A stretch of 64,000 nucleotides of DNA from Roseimaritima multifibrata (GTDB lineage: Bacteria > Planctomycetota > Planctomycetia > Pirellulales > Pirellulaceae), in assembly GCF_007741495.1 (NCBI RefSeq), contig NZ_CP036262.1:1674001-1738000 (forward strand), given 5' to 3'. Numbering within the stretch: the first letter of the stretch is position 1; each line of letters begins with the position of its first letter. Both the position numbers and the translations under genes were made by a program. Positions 8,749-18,120 of the stretch are shown here, in pieces. Below the pieces are notes generated by a model that saw only the letters and a list, made by a program, of their open reading frames with translations, did no database searches and had not been told where the DNA came from.

Positions 8749-10206
8749 TCAAGGTTGGATGATGATCTCTCGTCTTGCGTTTCCGCTTAGGAAAACGATC
8801 CGGCTGGCTTGTTCTTTTGCTCGTGTCTGCTCGATCGCTTCTCGCAGGACCTGCACGGTGTCTGCGGGACGTCCGTTGACCGCGACGATCACATCTCCGA
8901 TGCTTAGCCCTGATCTTGCAGCGAGGCTCCCTTTTTCGACTCGAGTGACCACTAATCCGGTGTCCAGGTTCGTGTAGCCAAGCTGCTGCGCCAGTTGTGG
9001 GTCGATCGGCCTGAGGATGGCTCCGATCCCCGCGTCGCCAGGTTTGAACATTGCCATTGCTTGGCGACTGCGGGTTCCCAGGGTGACGTTCAGTTGCAGG
9101 GGTTGCCCGTTGCGCGTGATTTGCATCTTCAGGACGCTGCCCGGGCGTTGGGAGGCGACGTGGTTGCGCACGGCGGTCCCGGAGCTCATCCGCTTCCCGT
9201 TAATCGATGTGACAACGTCGCCGGGTTGTAAACCTCCGAGGGCCGCAGGTTGATCGTTCAAGACACTGATGACCAGTGCCCCGGTGCTGGATTGGATTCC
9301 AAATTCCTTTGCCAGTTGCTCGTTTAGGTCGCCAACTTGGGCTCCGAGGAATCCTCTTTGGACCGCGCCTGATTCGATGATCGAGGTGACGACCATGCTT
9401 GCCATGCCGCTGGGGATTGCAAAGCCAATTCCATTGGAGCCACCGCTGCGTGATTCGATGGCGGTGTTGATGCCGATCACTTCGCCTTGCAGGTTGACCA
9501 GGGGGCCACCACTATTGCCGGGGTTGATCGCGGCGTCGGTCTGGAGGAAATCTTCGATTCCTTGGCCGCTGCCGACGATCCCTTGGACTCGATTTTTGGC
9601 GCTGATGATCCCGGCTGTAACCGTTTGTTCCAGTCCAAAGGGGCTGCCGATCGCCAGCACCCAGTCGCCGACCCGAATCGCTTCGCTATCGCCCAGTCGG
9701 GCGGCCGCGTAGTTGGTACCTTCGATCTTGATGACTGCCAAGTCGGTTTCCGGGTCGGTTCCCATGATCTTTGCCGCCAGTCGTCGCCCGTCGCTCAGTT
9801 CCACTTCCAGTTCGTCGGTCCCTTCGACCACATGGTTGTTGGTGAGGATATAGCCATCGGTACGAACGATGACTCCACTGCCCAGTCCTTCGCGTTCTCG
9901 CGAGCGGGGGGGAAGCTGTCCGAAGAAGTCCTCAAATCCGGGCGGCACATTTCCGCCACGGACCTGTTCGGTTGCGTGGGTGTGGATACTGACGACCGTT
10001 GGACGCATCGCATCGGCGACATTTCGAAACGATTCCGACAGGTCGAGTGCCGTCGAATTATTTAGGCGGGAGAGTGCGGCGGTTGGGGCTTGAGCGATTG
10101 CGTCATTTTGGAGGGTTGCTGGCAAGCTGAGGACGACGCTGGTAAGCAAGCAGCCCAGGAGCATTGCGGCAAGCGTTAGGCTGAGGGTTTTCCAAATGTT
10201 TTGCAT
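8749..10206 (-). CDS. Periplasmic serine protease of the HtrA/DegP/DegQ family
   Basis: 485 residues from the ATG at 10206, chosen over an in-frame ATG at 10251 because an AAAGGAA ribosome site lies about 8 bases upstream. Residues 1-39 are a signal or anchor segment. The trypsin-like domain has the full triad: His125 (TNNHVV), Asp155 (ETDLAV) and Ser232 (NPGNSGGPL). Two PDZ domains follow (about 285-375 and 390-480), the second with LDTGLVVTRVEKGSLAARSG. Such proteases degrade or refold damaged envelope proteins. The layout with two PDZ domains matches DegP/DegQ. It lies downstream of rpsI on the same strand but behind a hairpin at 10241-10270, so it is probably a separate unit. Confidence 0.93.
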   Translation of the reverse strand: MQNIWKTLSLTLAAMLLGCLLTSVVLSLPATLQNDAIAQAPTAALSRLNNSTALDLSESFRNVADAMRPTVVSIHTHATEQVRGGNVPPGFEDFFGQLPPRSREREGLGSGVIVRTDGYILTNNHVVEGTDELEVELSDGRRLAAKIMGTDPETDLAVIKIEGTNYAAARLGDSEAIRVGDWVLAIGSPFGLEQTVTAGIISAKNRVQGIVGSGQGIEDFLQTDAAINPGNSGGPLVNLQGEVIGINTAIESRSGGSNGIGFAIPSGMASMVVTSIIESGAVQRGFLGAQVGDLNEQLAKEFGIQSSTGALVISVLNDQPAALGGLQPGDVVTSINGKRMSSGTAVRNHVASQRPGSVLKMQITRNGQPLQLNVTLGTRSRQAMAMFKPGDAGIGAILRPIDPQLAQQLGYTNLDTGLVVTRVEKGSLAARSGLSIGDVIVAVNGRPADTVQVLREAIEQTRAKEQASRIVFLSGNARREIIIQP

Positions 10207-10240
10207 GAGAGAAATTCCTTTTGCTAGTCCATAACGAAAG

Positions 10241-10270
10241 CCAGCCACCACGAAAAATCGTGCTGGCTGG
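10241..10270 (-). terminator. Hairpin after rpsI (probable terminator)
   Basis: Arms 10241-10253 and 10258-10270 pair with one mismatch over an AAAA loop. On the minus strand it follows the rpsI stop by about 30 bases and is followed by a weak T-rich tail (CTTTCGTTA). Likely ends the rplM-rpsI transcript before the protease gene. Confidence 0.55.
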
Positions 10271-10301
10271 CCTGATTCGATAATCGAAAGATTCGCGGTG
10301 T

Positions 10302-10715
10302 TTAACGTTTGCTAAACTGGGTGGCACGACGTGCACCACGAAGACCTGGTTTCTTACGTTCTTTCATTCGCGAATCACGCGTCAGGTAACCACCTTCGCG
10401 TAGTTCGTCGTGAAGTTCTTCGCTGAAACTGACAAGGGCACGGGCTAGGCCCATTCGGATGGCGCCACTTTGTCCGGTGATTCCACCACCATTCACTCGT
10501 ACGATGACATCAACTTTGTCGCTTTGGCCAGCCGCTTCAAGCGTTTCGGCAATCGCTTTGCGATGTTGTTCGTTTACGAAGTAGTCTGCGATCGTTTTTC
10601 GGTTGACCGTGATTTTACCGTCACCGGGGCGAACTCGAACCCGTGCAACGCTGCTTTTGCGGCGCCCGGTACCGAGGGCGTCTCCGTTAATTTTGTCTTT
10701 TTTGACAGCGACCAT
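10302..10715 (-). CDS. rpsI: 30S ribosomal protein S9
   Basis: 137 residues. The family features are all present: GTGRRKSSVARVR near the N-terminus, the VNGGGITGQSGA loop, ARAL, and the basic tail DSRMKERKKPGLRGARRATQ ending in SKR, which reaches the P-site of the ribosome. The tail is complete. The gene follows rplM with a 65-base gap, the normal L13-S9 order in bacteria, so co-transcription is expected. Confidence 0.97.
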   Translation of the reverse strand: MVAVKKDKINGDALGTGRRKSSVARVRVRPGDGKITVNRKTIADYFVNEQHRKAIAETLEAAGQSDKVDVIVRVNGGGITGQSGAIRMGLARALVSFSEELHDELREGGYLTRDSRMKERKKPGLRGARRATQFSKR

Positions 10716-10780
10716 CGTATGAATTTATGCTGGATAGGTAGGTTGTTGGACTTAAATGACAAACGGTCTGCAGGAGAAGT

Positions 10781-11233
10781 TTAGGAAACTTTCTTGCTGG
10801 TCCGTTGCAGTGGTTGGCACTGTTGAGCTTGATGTGGGTGCTCAGGACCTGTGTAGACCTTCAGTTTTTTCAGCATCTGAGATGCCAATTTGTTTTTTGG
10901 AAGCATTCGGCGGACCGCGTGGATCAGCAGGTCTTCTGGTTTGCGAGCTTGGCGATCGCCGTAGCTTTCCAAACGCAAACCGGTGTAGCCGGTGTACCAC
11001 GTGTAGTGGCGGACGTCCATTTTCTTGCCGGTCATGCCGATTTTGTCGACGTTGGTCACGACCACGAAATCGCCGCAATCGACGTGTGGGGTGTACTCAG
11101 GACGATGCTTGCCCATCAAAACCACCGCGATATCGCTGGCCAGACGTCCCAAAACTTCATCGGAGCCGTCAACGACGTACCAACTTTTATTCACTTGGCC
11201 CGCTTTGGCCATGTATGTTCGCTGCGCGACCAT
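10781..11233 (-). CDS. rplM: 50S ribosomal protein L13
   Basis: 150 residues when started at ATG 11233 (MVAQRTYMAKAG...). The longer open frame to 11377 adds a segment without L13 similarity and is rejected as N-terminus; a shorter start at 11212 (MAKAG) is also possible. Signature segments are WYVVDGSDEVLGRLAS, GKHRPEYTPHVDCGD, KIGMTGKKMDVRHYTWYTGY and the C-terminal region RMLPKNKLASQMLKKLKVY. L13 is an early assembly protein of the large subunit. First gene of the rplM-rpsI operon. Confidence 0.96.
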   Translation of the reverse strand: MVAQRTYMAKAGQVNKSWYVVDGSDEVLGRLASDIAVVLMGKHRPEYTPHVDCGDFVVVTNVDKIGMTGKKMDVRHYTWYTGYTGLRLESYGDRQARKPEDLLIHAVRRMLPKNKLASQMLKKLKVYTGPEHPHQAQQCQPLQRTSKKVS

Positions 11234-12113
11234 GGTGGTGTACTCGTACCCTAAGTGTGTTGCTTTAATTTGCTGCACGATCCTCAGGCAAATGCCTCGA
11301 GAATTCGGTTGCAGTTCTACTGGCTTTTTAAGAACCACAGAGTTTATCGGCGGCTGGTCATACCGGCAAGGCCGCAAACGGGTCCTTTTCTCGGTACTTT
11401 TAACGAGCGGCGGTTCATTCGCTAAATTTAGCCGCCTTCGGTCTCGTTGAAACCCCGGTGAATCAGCCTCGGAGGAACGTTTGTATGGGTTCTAGGGTGG
11501 GATTGGGAAGTTTGGACGTCTTTGCACGCCGACGGGTTCGTTTTGGGCGGCGAGGAAAGTTTGTTTGAGGACGATGCCGGTTTGGGGCGGTTTGGGGAGA
11601 TCGGTGGAGAGAAAAGGGGTATGGGAAGTCGCGGGAGGCCCATGATGTCACGGTTTGTTGATCTAGTGATTGTCGCCTTTCGCTCGTCCCCCGCGAAAGA
11701 ACGCTCCTTTGAAGCTGCTTTCGCGGAGCGGAAAGCTGACAGCCTTTCTCCGCTTTCGATTGAATCCCTAAGCCGGTCATCGAGGAGAGCGAGTGTGTTT
11801 GTTTTCGGAGGCAGGGGCTCGGAGGCTAAATTGTGTGAGCCGGTGTGCGGCTGTTTTTCGGCGACCGCAGCGGGCGGATGCACTTCCGGCAATTTACTAG
11901 CGTCACAATGGTGCCCTTTAGGGAAGGTCTACTGACGAATCTGCTTGAGAGTCTTGGTTTACCGGAAAAACTTGCTAGCAGGTGCTAACAGTTCGAGCCG
12001 TCACTGGGCTAGAATCGCCGCTTCATCGGATATTCAAGTGTTGCTGCGCCGATGCGTTTGGCGGCACTCATTCCTTTCTTCCCCACCTATCACTCCAGAT
12101 TCGGACATCGGTC
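11234..12113. other. Divergent intergenic region upstream of rplM and the nucleoside-symporter gene
   Basis: 880 bases without a supported gene. It must hold the promoters of rplM (minus) and of the carrier gene (plus), but no convincing -35/-10 pair was found. It contains a family B repeat at about 11670-11772. Open frames here (for example antisense between 11428 and 11892) are proline/arginine-rich and resemble no protein. Confidence 0.6.
11670..11772 (+). repeat. Family B palindromic repeat
   Basis: CCCGCGAAAGAACGCTCC, a GAAGCTGCTTTCGCGGAGCG arm that folds back on it, and a trailing TTTCTCCGCTTTCGATT closely match 48990-49065 and, in part, 1534-1595. The palindrome could form a long hairpin in either strand. 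Confidence 0.75.
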
Positions 12114-13652
12114 ATGGCATCTCAAGACACTCCGTCTCCTAGTTCTCAAGCGGTCAAGGGAGGCTCTTTAATCATCAGCCTTCTGTCGATCATGATGTTT
12201 CTTCAGTTTTTTGCTTGGGGAGCTTGGTTTGCAACCCTTTCGGTGGCAATGGATTCCAGCCTGTTAGGCGCCTTTATCGGAGGCGCTTATGCAGCGGCTC
12301 CGATCGCTGCGATTTTTGCTCCCTTGTTCTTAGGGTTGGTCGCTGACCGTTTTTTCCCTTCGGAGAAGGTGATGGGCGTTCTGATGGTGGTCGGAGGCCT
12401 GTTGATGTTTATGGTCCCGGGGGTCGCTGGGAGTGCGTCGGCTTTTGCAACGGAGTCGCTGGCTCAGTTCACCAACAGTGCTGGCGAAGTCGATTCCGAT
12501 GGCTTTAATGCCTATCAGGTGGCGGAGAATGGTTCGGGGCAGTTGTTGGTTTGGCTGATTTTGGCACATTTGCTCTGCTATATGCCGACGCTTGGGCTGG
12601 GCAATACGATCGCGTTCACGCATATCCCTAGTCAGGATCAGTTTCCCAAGATTCGAGTCTGGGGAACCATCGGCTGGATCACCGCGGGGCTGATGTTGGG
12701 GGCGTTAGGTTGGTCGGCCTCTTACAATATTTTCTGGCTGGGAGCCGTCAGTTCGGTCGCGTTGGGGATCTTCTGTTTCTTCCTTCCTCACACGCCTCCG
12801 CCGCTGAAGGGGCAGCCGATGGATTTGCGTTCGCTGTTCATGGTTGATGCTTTGAAGCTGATGGCCGACCGCAACTTCTTCATTTTTGCACTCTGTTCGA
12901 CTTTGATCTGTGTTCCCTTGGCCTATTACTACGGGATGACAGGGACTTATTTGAATCAGACGGGGTTTGCTGAAGCCGGAGCGACGATGACGATCGGGCA
13001 GATGTCCGAGATTTTCTTCATGCTTTTAATCCCGTTCTTTTTCCGTCGCCTTGGAGTGAAGGTGATGATCATGGTCGGGATGGCTTGCTGGGTGCTGCGA
13101 TACGCCTTGTTCGCGTACGGAGCTCCCGATCAAACGACCTGGATGCTGTTGTTGGCCGTGGCGTTGCATGGGATCTGCTATGACTTTTTCTTTGTCACCG
13201 GGTTTATGTATACGGACAAGAAAGCGCCCGCTGCGATTCGCGGGCAGGCTCAAGGGCTGTTGGTCTTTCTGACCCAAGGGGTCGGCATGTTCTTCGGGTA
13301 CAAGATCATGGCCGGTGGCAGTCTGTTTGGTGTGATCCCGCTGAACCTGACATTTGGTCAGTACGGTGAACAGGTTCAGACCGCCAAGTATGTCGAAGCC
13401 CTTTCGGTGGCTCGTGGGACCGGTGAGGAGCTGGGCTTCTTCCAAAAGTTTACGCAGATGTTCTCTCGTGAGCTTCCCGAAAGCCTTGATCCCGGTTTGC
13501 TTGCGGAAACGATGGGGCAGTGGAAAGATTTTTGGCTTTCCCCCGCGATCATGGCGGCCATTATCTTGGTCTTCTTTACTTTGACGTTTTGGGACCGGAC
13601 GGAAGCCGCTCCGGAGGAATCGGTTGTCGATCCTTCGGAACTTGTGAAATAA
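12114..13652 (+). CDS. MFS transporter, nucleoside:H+ symporter-like
   Basis: 512 residues from ATG 12114 (MASQDTPSPSS...); the longer frame from 11982 adds non-membrane sequence and is rejected. About twelve membrane segments are visible, starting with LLSIMMFLQFFAWGAWF near residue 30. The MFLQFFAWGAWF opening and the GLVADRFFPSEKVM loop between helices 2 and 3 resemble the nucleoside:proton symporter (NupG/XapB) family, of which planctomycetes have longer versions. Two additions lie outside the usual core: a soluble insert near residues 105-135 and a linker before the last helix. Substrate is likely a nucleoside or similar compound, by inference only. The sugar-isomerase-like gene 88 bases downstream may be co-transcribed. 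Confidence 0.82.
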   Translation: MASQDTPSPSSQAVKGGSLIISLLSIMMFLQFFAWGAWFATLSVAMDSSLLGAFIGGAYAAAPIAAIFAPLFLGLVADRFFPSEKVMGVLMVVGGLLMFMVPGVAGSASAFATESLAQFTNSAGEVDSDGFNAYQVAENGSGQLLVWLILAHLLCYMPTLGLGNTIAFTHIPSQDQFPKIRVWGTIGWITAGLMLGALGWSASYNIFWLGAVSSVALGIFCFFLPHTPPPLKGQPMDLRSLFMVDALKLMADRNFFIFALCSTLICVPLAYYYGMTGTYLNQTGFAEAGATMTIGQMSEIFFMLLIPFFFRRLGVKVMIMVGMACWVLRYALFAYGAPDQTTWMLLLAVALHGICYDFFFVTGFMYTDKKAPAAIRGQAQGLLVFLTQGVGMFFGYKIMAGGSLFGVIPLNLTFGQYGEQVQTAKYVEALSVARGTGEELGFFQKFTQMFSRELPESLDPGLLAETMGQWKDFWLSPAIMAAIILVFFTLTFWDRTEAAPEESVVDPSELVK

Positions 13653-13740
13653 GTCGGTCCTTGCGATCGCTTCCGGGGGGCGTCAGAATGCTCTCTGAAT
13701 GGTTCATTTGCAGTTCGTTAATTTTTTTGGAGCTTTGCCG

Positions 13741-14742
13741 ATGTCGCGTCCGGTCACCTTGTTCACGGGCCAATGGGCCGATCTGCCGTTTACTGAGATG
13801 TCTCAGATGACCAAGGATTTTGGCTACGATGGCATCGAGCTGGCTTGCTGGGGCGATCATTTTGATGTCAAGCAAGCCTTGGAAGATGACAATTACTGCA
13901 AAGAAAAGCGTGCGGCCCTGGACCAGTTGGGGCTGCAGTGCCATGCGATTAGTGCTCACCTAGCCGGTCAGGCCGTCCTGGATAATATCGATTCGCGTCA
14001 CCAAGCGATCCTGCCGGATTACGTTTGGGGCGACGGCGATCCCGCGGGCGTGAATGCTCGAGCTGCTGAAGAATTGATGAATTCCGCCCGAGCGGCTCAG
14101 AAATTTAACGTGGAAGTGGTGAACGGGTTTACGGGAAGCAGTATTTGGCACCTGCTCTATTCCTTCCCTCCTGTTCCTCCATCGATGATCGATGCCGGTT
14201 TCGATTTGTTGGCCGAGCGGTTCAATCCGATTCTTGATGTGTTTGGGGAATGCGGCGTCAAGTTCGCATTGGAAGTCCATCCGACCGAGATCGCTTTTGA
14301 CATTCATTCGGCGCATCGTGCTTTGGAAGTGCTGGAGCACCGTCCCGAGTTCGGTTTCAATTTTGATCCCAGCCATTTGATCTGGCAGGGAATCGATCCC
14401 GTTCAGTTCATTCGTGAATTTCCCGATCGGATTTTCCACGTCCATATCAAGGATGCCAGTGTCACGCTTGATGGTCGCTCGGGGATTAACTGCAGTCATT
14501 TGAATTTCGGTGATCCTCGGCGCGGTTGGGATTTCCGCTCACCAGGTCGTGGGGATGTCGATTTCGAAGAGATCATTCGTGCTCTGAATGTCATTGGCTA
14601 CACCGGGCCGCTTTCCATCGAGTGGGAAGATAGCGGGATGGAGCGGACCTTTGGTGCGACCGAAGCGTGCGAATTCACCAAGAAACTGGACTTTGCACCT
14701 AGCAATGTCGCGTTTGATGCCGCGTTTGACGACAAGAACTAA
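13741..14742 (+). CDS. Sugar phosphate isomerase/epimerase (xylose-isomerase-like TIM barrel)
   Basis: 333 residues from ATG 13741, which has GGAG 8 bases upstream; the upstream in-frame ATG at 13699 lacks such a site. The TIM-barrel AP-endonuclease-2-like fold is indicated by [15 protein letters not shown] near the start, [27 protein letters not shown] and IFHVHIKDA, which carry the metal-ligand Glu, Asp and His residues, and [11 protein letters not shown] near the end. Proteins of this group isomerise or epimerise sugars, often in inositol or sugar-acid pathways. No signal peptide. It sits between a carrier gene and thiS-thiG; the link to thiamine is not obvious. Confidence 0.88.
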   Translation: MSRPVTLFTGQWADLPFTEMSQMTKDFGYDGIELACWGDHFDVKQALEDDNYCKEKRAALDQLGLQCHAISAHLAGQAVLDNIDSRHQAILPDYVWGDGDPAGVNARAAEELMNSARAAQKFNVEVVNGFTGSSIWHLLYSFPPVPPSMIDAGFDLLAERFNPILDVFGECGVKFALEVHPTEIAFDIHSAHRALEVLEHRPEFGFNFDPSHLIWQGIDPVQFIREFPDRIFHVHIKDASVTLDGRSGINCSHLNFGDPRRGWDFRSPGRGDVDFEEIIRALNVIGYTGPLSIEWEDSGMERTFGATEACEFTKKLDFAPSNVAFDAAFDDKN

Positions 14743-14773
14743 CCCTCGTTATTTGAATTGAGTTCGGTTTAGC

Positions 14774-14974
14774 ATGCAGGTTACCGTGAACGGACAGACG
14801 GCTGAATTTCCAGACGGATCGTCGATCGTGCAGTTGGTCGCGTTAGCCGATGTGCCGCCAAATTATTTGGCGGTCGAAGTCAACGAAGACGTGATTCCTC
14901 GCGATCAGCACGATACCTATGTGCTGAACGAAGGCGATCAAGTCGAAGTCGTTACGTTGGTCGGAGGGGGCTGA
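14774..14974 (+). CDS. thiS: Sulfur carrier protein ThiS
   Basis: 66 residues with the ubiquitin-like fold pattern ([21 protein letters not shown] at the start, [12 protein letters not shown]-like middle) and a C-terminal Gly-Gly, here Gly-Gly-Gly, needed for adenylation and thiocarboxylate formation. ThiS hands sulfur to ThiG for thiazole synthesis in thiamine biosynthesis. ThiG starts one base after the stop, so translation is coupled. ThiF, ThiH/ThiO and ThiE are not in the window. No TPP riboswitch was recognised upstream. Confidence 0.95.
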   Translation: MQVTVNGQTAEFPDGSSIVQLVALADVPPNYLAVEVNEDVIPRDQHDTYVLNEGDQVEVVTLVGGG

Positions 14975-14975
14975 A

Positions 14976-15866
14976 GTGAATTCCAAGCCCCCGGTCGGCG
15001 GACAAGCCGATTCCAGCGATTCGCCCGAGCCAATTGATAAGCCTCTGACCGTTGGTGGGCATACGCTCAGCAGCCGTCTAATTGTCGGTACCGGACGGTA
15101 TGACACGATGGAGGTGATGCGGGATTCGCTTCATCAATCGGGGGCTCACTGCGTGACCGTCGCGGTCCGTCGAGAAAAACTGTACGACAGGACCGGTCAG
15201 AATATTCTCGATTTCCTCGATCTGGAGCGGTATATCCTGCTTCCGAATACGGCTGGTTGCTACAACGCAACCGATGCGGTGCGGGCGGCAAGGCTGGGGC
15301 GTGAAATCTTGCGGACTCTGGAAAATCCCGGAGCTGATTGGGTGAAGCTGGAAGTGCTGGGCGATACGAAAACCCTGCTGCCAGACCCGGTGGAAACGAT
15401 TCGAGCCTGCGAAGAGCTGGCCGCCGACGGATTCCAGGTCCTTTGTTACACCAGTGATGATCCGGTTACGGCCAGGCGGTTAAAGGCTGCTGGGGCTGCG
15501 AGTGTTATGCCTGCGGGGAGCCCCATCGGTTCGGGGCAGGGACTGTTGAATCAAAATAACCTGCGGATCATCCTGGAGTATTTAAAAGACGACGATCCGG
15601 ATTATCCCGTGATCATCGATGCAGGGGTGGGAACCGCCAGCGATGTTTCGCAAGCTTTTGAGCTTGGCGCAGACGGGGTTCTGTTGAATACCGCGATCGC
15701 TCATGCCAGGGATCCCGTGCGAATGTCGCGGGCGATGCAAGCGGCGACCATCGCCGGCCGCGAAGCCTATTTGGCGGGGCGGATCCCCAAGCGGCTGTAT
15801 GCAACCGCAAGCAGTCCCGAAGAGGGAGTGATCAGTTCACGTCCCTACGGCAGCCAGCCTCTATAG
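14976..15866 (+). CDS. thiG: Thiazole synthase ThiG
   Basis: 296 residues from a GTG start at 14976, preceded by GGAGG inside the thiS 3' end. The enzyme joins dehydroglycine, deoxyxylulose phosphate and ThiS thiocarboxylate into thiazole phosphate. Visible motifs are LIVGTGRY, the Schiff-base lysine Lys124 ([10 protein letters not shown]), [21 protein letters not shown] and [22 protein letters not shown] (broken here by function, all intact). An N-terminal extension of about 25 residues precedes the usual core. The last 33 codons and the following 80 bases are duplicated in tandem just downstream (15946-16127), leaving the gene itself intact. Confidence 0.95.
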   Translation: MNSKPPVGGQADSSDSPEPIDKPLTVGGHTLSSRLIVGTGRYDTMEVMRDSLHQSGAHCVTVAVRREKLYDRTGQNILDFLDLERYILLPNTAGCYNATDAVRAARLGREILRTLENPGADWVKLEVLGDTKTLLPDPVETIRACEELAADGFQVLCYTSDDPVTARRLKAAGAASVMPAGSPIGSGQGLLNQNNLRIILEYLKDDDPDYPVIIDAGVGTASDVSQAFELGADGVLLNTAIAHARDPVRMSRAMQAATIAGREAYLAGRIPKRLYATASSPEEGVISSRPYGSQPL

Positions 15867-16127
15867 AGCCGAAGAAGGTTCGGAGCGAGTCGCCCAGAGT
15901 AGGCCGGACCAAAGAGCGACAGCGATGCCGTTCCGGCGACCGCTTCCTATTTGGCGGGGCGGATCCCCAAGCGGCTGTATGCAACCGCAAGCAGTCCCGA
16001 AGAGGGAGTGATCAGTTCACGTCCCTACGGCAGCCAGCCTCTATAGAGCCGAAAAAGGTTCGGAGCGAGCCGCCCAGAGTAGGCCGGACCAAAGAGCGAC
16101 AGCGATGCCGTTCCGGCGACCGCTTCC
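15766..16127 (+). repeat. 180-bp tandem duplication covering the thiG 3' end
   Basis: Bases 15766-15947 and 15946-16127 are the same sequence with a period of exactly 180. Only two differences were seen (15874 G versus 16054 A, 15890 T versus 16070 C). The first copy includes the last 33 codons of thiG with its stop; the second repeats them as a non-translated pseudo-tail. The near identity points to a recent event. Confidence 0.95.
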
Positions 16128-16242
16128 GGCTCTTCGGATGCTAGCTCATCGTGTGGTCTCTGCATCTTTGTTTGGTTTGGCGGAGCTTGCTTGCTGGAAC
16201 GTCTCATGTTTCAAGGGGGAATGTCACGTCTTGGCCCGGCTC

Positions 16243-16440
16243 TGTCGGCCCCTCTCCCCCAGCCCCTCTCCCCCAAAACAAGCCTTCGGATCGCAGTCAA
16301 TTGAACTAGCTGGCGAACCGTTGATTCAATATCGAACCTGTTTTAAGCAAGCTTGTTTTGAGGGCGAGGGGAGCCAGATTCTTGGCTTGCTCTTTCTTTG
16401 CTTGCCTGTTCTTTCGTGTCCCGAGCAAAAGGCGACGCTC
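16243..16440 (-). repeat. Family C repeat, single inverted copy
   Basis: On the minus strand this matches the core of the units at 8492-8645 and 48613-48770: the GGCTCCCCTCGCCCTCAAAA arm, a central part with GGTTCGCCAGCTAGTTCAAT, and the GGGGGAGAGGGGCTGGGGGA arm. The plus-strand tail at 16400-16440 recalls the family B flank. The copy is more diverged (for example TTCGGATCGCAGTCAA). Confidence 0.8.
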
Positions 16441-16542
16441 GCTAGATCGCCAGCCATCAAGCGGTTTGGCCGTCCGCAAGGTTTCAGGAGCCACAGCCGG
16501 ACAGCACGCGCCGTTCCGCTACCTAAAGTCCGCACCGCCAGC

Positions 16543-16598
16543 GGCACTCCTTCACTCCTTCACTCCTTCACTCCGTGTCTCCGTGTCTCCGTGTCTCC
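16543..16598 (+). repeat. 8-bp microsatellite (TTCACTCC)n-(GTGTCTCC)n
   Basis: Seven consecutive 8-base units: four of the CACTCC type followed by three of GTGTCTCC. Intergenic, so length change would not shift a reading frame. Confidence 0.9.
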
Positions 16599-16918
16599 AG
16601 CCTCAGCTAGCATTAACCCCGTCACGTTAACCTAGGCGACTTACAGACTACCTTGTCGGTTATCCGGCCCCTTGGGTATTTTCGGAACAACAATAATGAC
16701 AGGAGTGACCAATAAAATCGGAAAAAACCTACCAGAGAGGACCCTAATCGGTCGACATATTCTTTCGGACAAGCATTTCTTGTGTCAGTTCACGAGGACT
16801 ACGCGATACGCCGCAGAGGAAGTGACGTATCGATCGGAATGCTTAAATGTATGCGGCTCAACCAACGACCCAGAGTTCGTGGCCAGCAGCCAATGCAGAG
16901 GACCTAAGGAGGGATTCG

Positions 16919-18013
16919 ATGCGACGTTTCTTTTTCGCAGCGGCGGTGCTCGCACTGGCTGCTACATGTCCCATCCAAGGATGGGCCGGCGATCGCGAGA
17001 TCGCAGAACAGATTTTTAACCGCTTGAAAGTTCAGCGAGACGCTGGTTCTTTACAAGGGTTTCAGTTGGATATGAAAGTTGAAGAGGGCGTTGTTCTCTT
17101 CAAGGGCAAGGTTCGCCAAGCCTCTCAAAAGCAGTTGGTACTGTCAGCTGCTGAAGGTGTTGATGGAATTTCGAACGTGGTCGACCAGATTCAGGTCGAG
17201 CAAGCTGAGGCAGAAGACTTTTCGCTTCGTGACGCCTTGCAGGCAGAAGTTGCCGAGCCGGTTGTTACCACGGCGAGCCCTGTTGCTTTGCCTCATCCGT
17301 TGGCGATCGACTTCCAGCGTGGCTATGACGCTCCTGTAGCGGGCCCCGAAGCGGTTCTTCCTGTTGCGGCTCACGAAGAGGGAACGGCTGACCAAGCGGT
17401 CACCAGTTCGATCGTGAAGTTGCTAGGTCGAGCTCAGCAGGAAGGGCATTTGCGTGGATTTGGCGTCGATGTGACCACTTCGAACGGGGAAGTCTTGCTA
17501 AAAGGCCAAACCAGCTCGGCAGCTCACAAAGACCTGATCATCGATCTGGCTCGGAATACTCCCGGAGTACGCCGAGTTGTGGATGACATCGCGGTTGCCG
17601 GAGCGACTCCGATCTCCGCTTTGAATGATCCTTCGATGAGCCAGGGTGTTCAGCCTGTCGCTCATCCAGCGATGCAACCGGCTCCAATGCCTGGTCAGGC
17701 ACCGATGGCGGCATCGTACCAAGGTGGTGGGATGGTTCACGGCGGAATGCAAGGGCAACCCGTTCCTTCGGCACCTTATGCTGCGGGACAGGCTTCGCCT
17801 CGCTACGACCAGCCATACATGCCAAACTACGCTTGGCCTGGCTACGCCGCCTACCCGAACTACGCTGCGGTTAGCTATCCACAGCAGTACAGCCCTTCGG
17901 CTTGGCCGTACATCGGACCCTTTTACCCTTACCCACAGGTTCCATTGGGATGGCGTAAAGTCAGCCTTGAATGGGATGACGGTTGGTGGTTCCTAGATTT
18001 CACCGACAAGTAA
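16919..18013 (+). CDS. Secreted protein with two BON domains
   Basis: 364 residues from ATG 16919, preceded by a strong AAGGAGG site 5-6 bases upstream; the longer frame from 16847 is rejected. A signal peptide covers residues 1-23 (FFFAAAVLALAATCPIQGWA). BON domains lie at about 26-95 (GFQLDMKVEEGVVLFKGKV) and 155-228 (GFGVDVTTSNGEVLLKGQT). The rest is a Pro/Met/Gln/Tyr-rich linker and a conserved-looking end with WPYIGPFYPYPQVPLGWRKV and EWDDGWWFLDF. BON domains bind membranes or lipids in osmotic-stress and secretin-associated proteins; here a periplasmic or envelope role is inferred. Single gene with a perfect terminator at 18056-18091. Confidence 0.85.
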   Translation: MRRFFFAAAVLALAATCPIQGWAGDREIAEQIFNRLKVQRDAGSLQGFQLDMKVEEGVVLFKGKVRQASQKQLVLSAAEGVDGISNVVDQIQVEQAEAEDFSLRDALQAEVAEPVVTTASPVALPHPLAIDFQRGYDAPVAGPEAVLPVAAHEEGTADQAVTSSIVKLLGRAQQEGHLRGFGVDVTTSNGEVLLKGQTSSAAHKDLIIDLARNTPGVRRVVDDIAVAGATPISALNDPSMSQGVQPVAHPAMQPAPMPGQAPMAASYQGGGMVHGGMQGQPVPSAPYAAGQASPRYDQPYMPNYAWPGYAAYPNYAAVSYPQQYSPSAWPYIGPFYPYPQVPLGWRKVSLEWDDGWWFLDFTDK

Positions 18014-18055
18014 ACAAGTCGGAAACGGACGAATCAGGTCCTCTGAGTCCATGCA

Positions 18056-18091
18056 ATGCCTCGCTTCGAGAAATCGAAGCGAGGCATTTTT
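18056..18091 (+). terminator. Intrinsic terminator of the BON-domain gene
   Basis: Perfect 14-base stem (18056-18069 with 18074-18087), GAAA tetraloop, then TTTTT. It lies 42 bases after the stop. Confidence 0.93.
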
Positions 18092-18120
18092 CGTGGGTTG
18101 TTCCGAATTTGTGGCACCCC

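Larger units (their letters stand above)
16128..16918. other. Intergenic region between thiG and the BON-domain gene
   Basis: Holds the inverted family C copy and the 8-bp microsatellite listed separately. The remaining sequence, 16600-16918, should contain the promoter of the BON gene; no clear -35/-10 pair was recognised. An open frame starting at 16672 overlaps the BON gene in another frame and has no protein character. Confidence 0.6.

Noticed and set aside
10207-10251. Upstream start of the HtrA gene
   Set aside because: The 15 extra residues lack a ribosome site; ATG 10206 has AAAGGAA and begins the hydrophobic segment.
11428-11892. 154-codon antisense ORF upstream of rplM
   Set aside because: Lies on a family B repeat, is Pro/Arg/Ser-rich and has no known similarity.
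14743-14773. TPP riboswitch before thiS
   Set aside because: The short gap has no CTGAGA/ACCTGA-type core and is too small for the aptamer.
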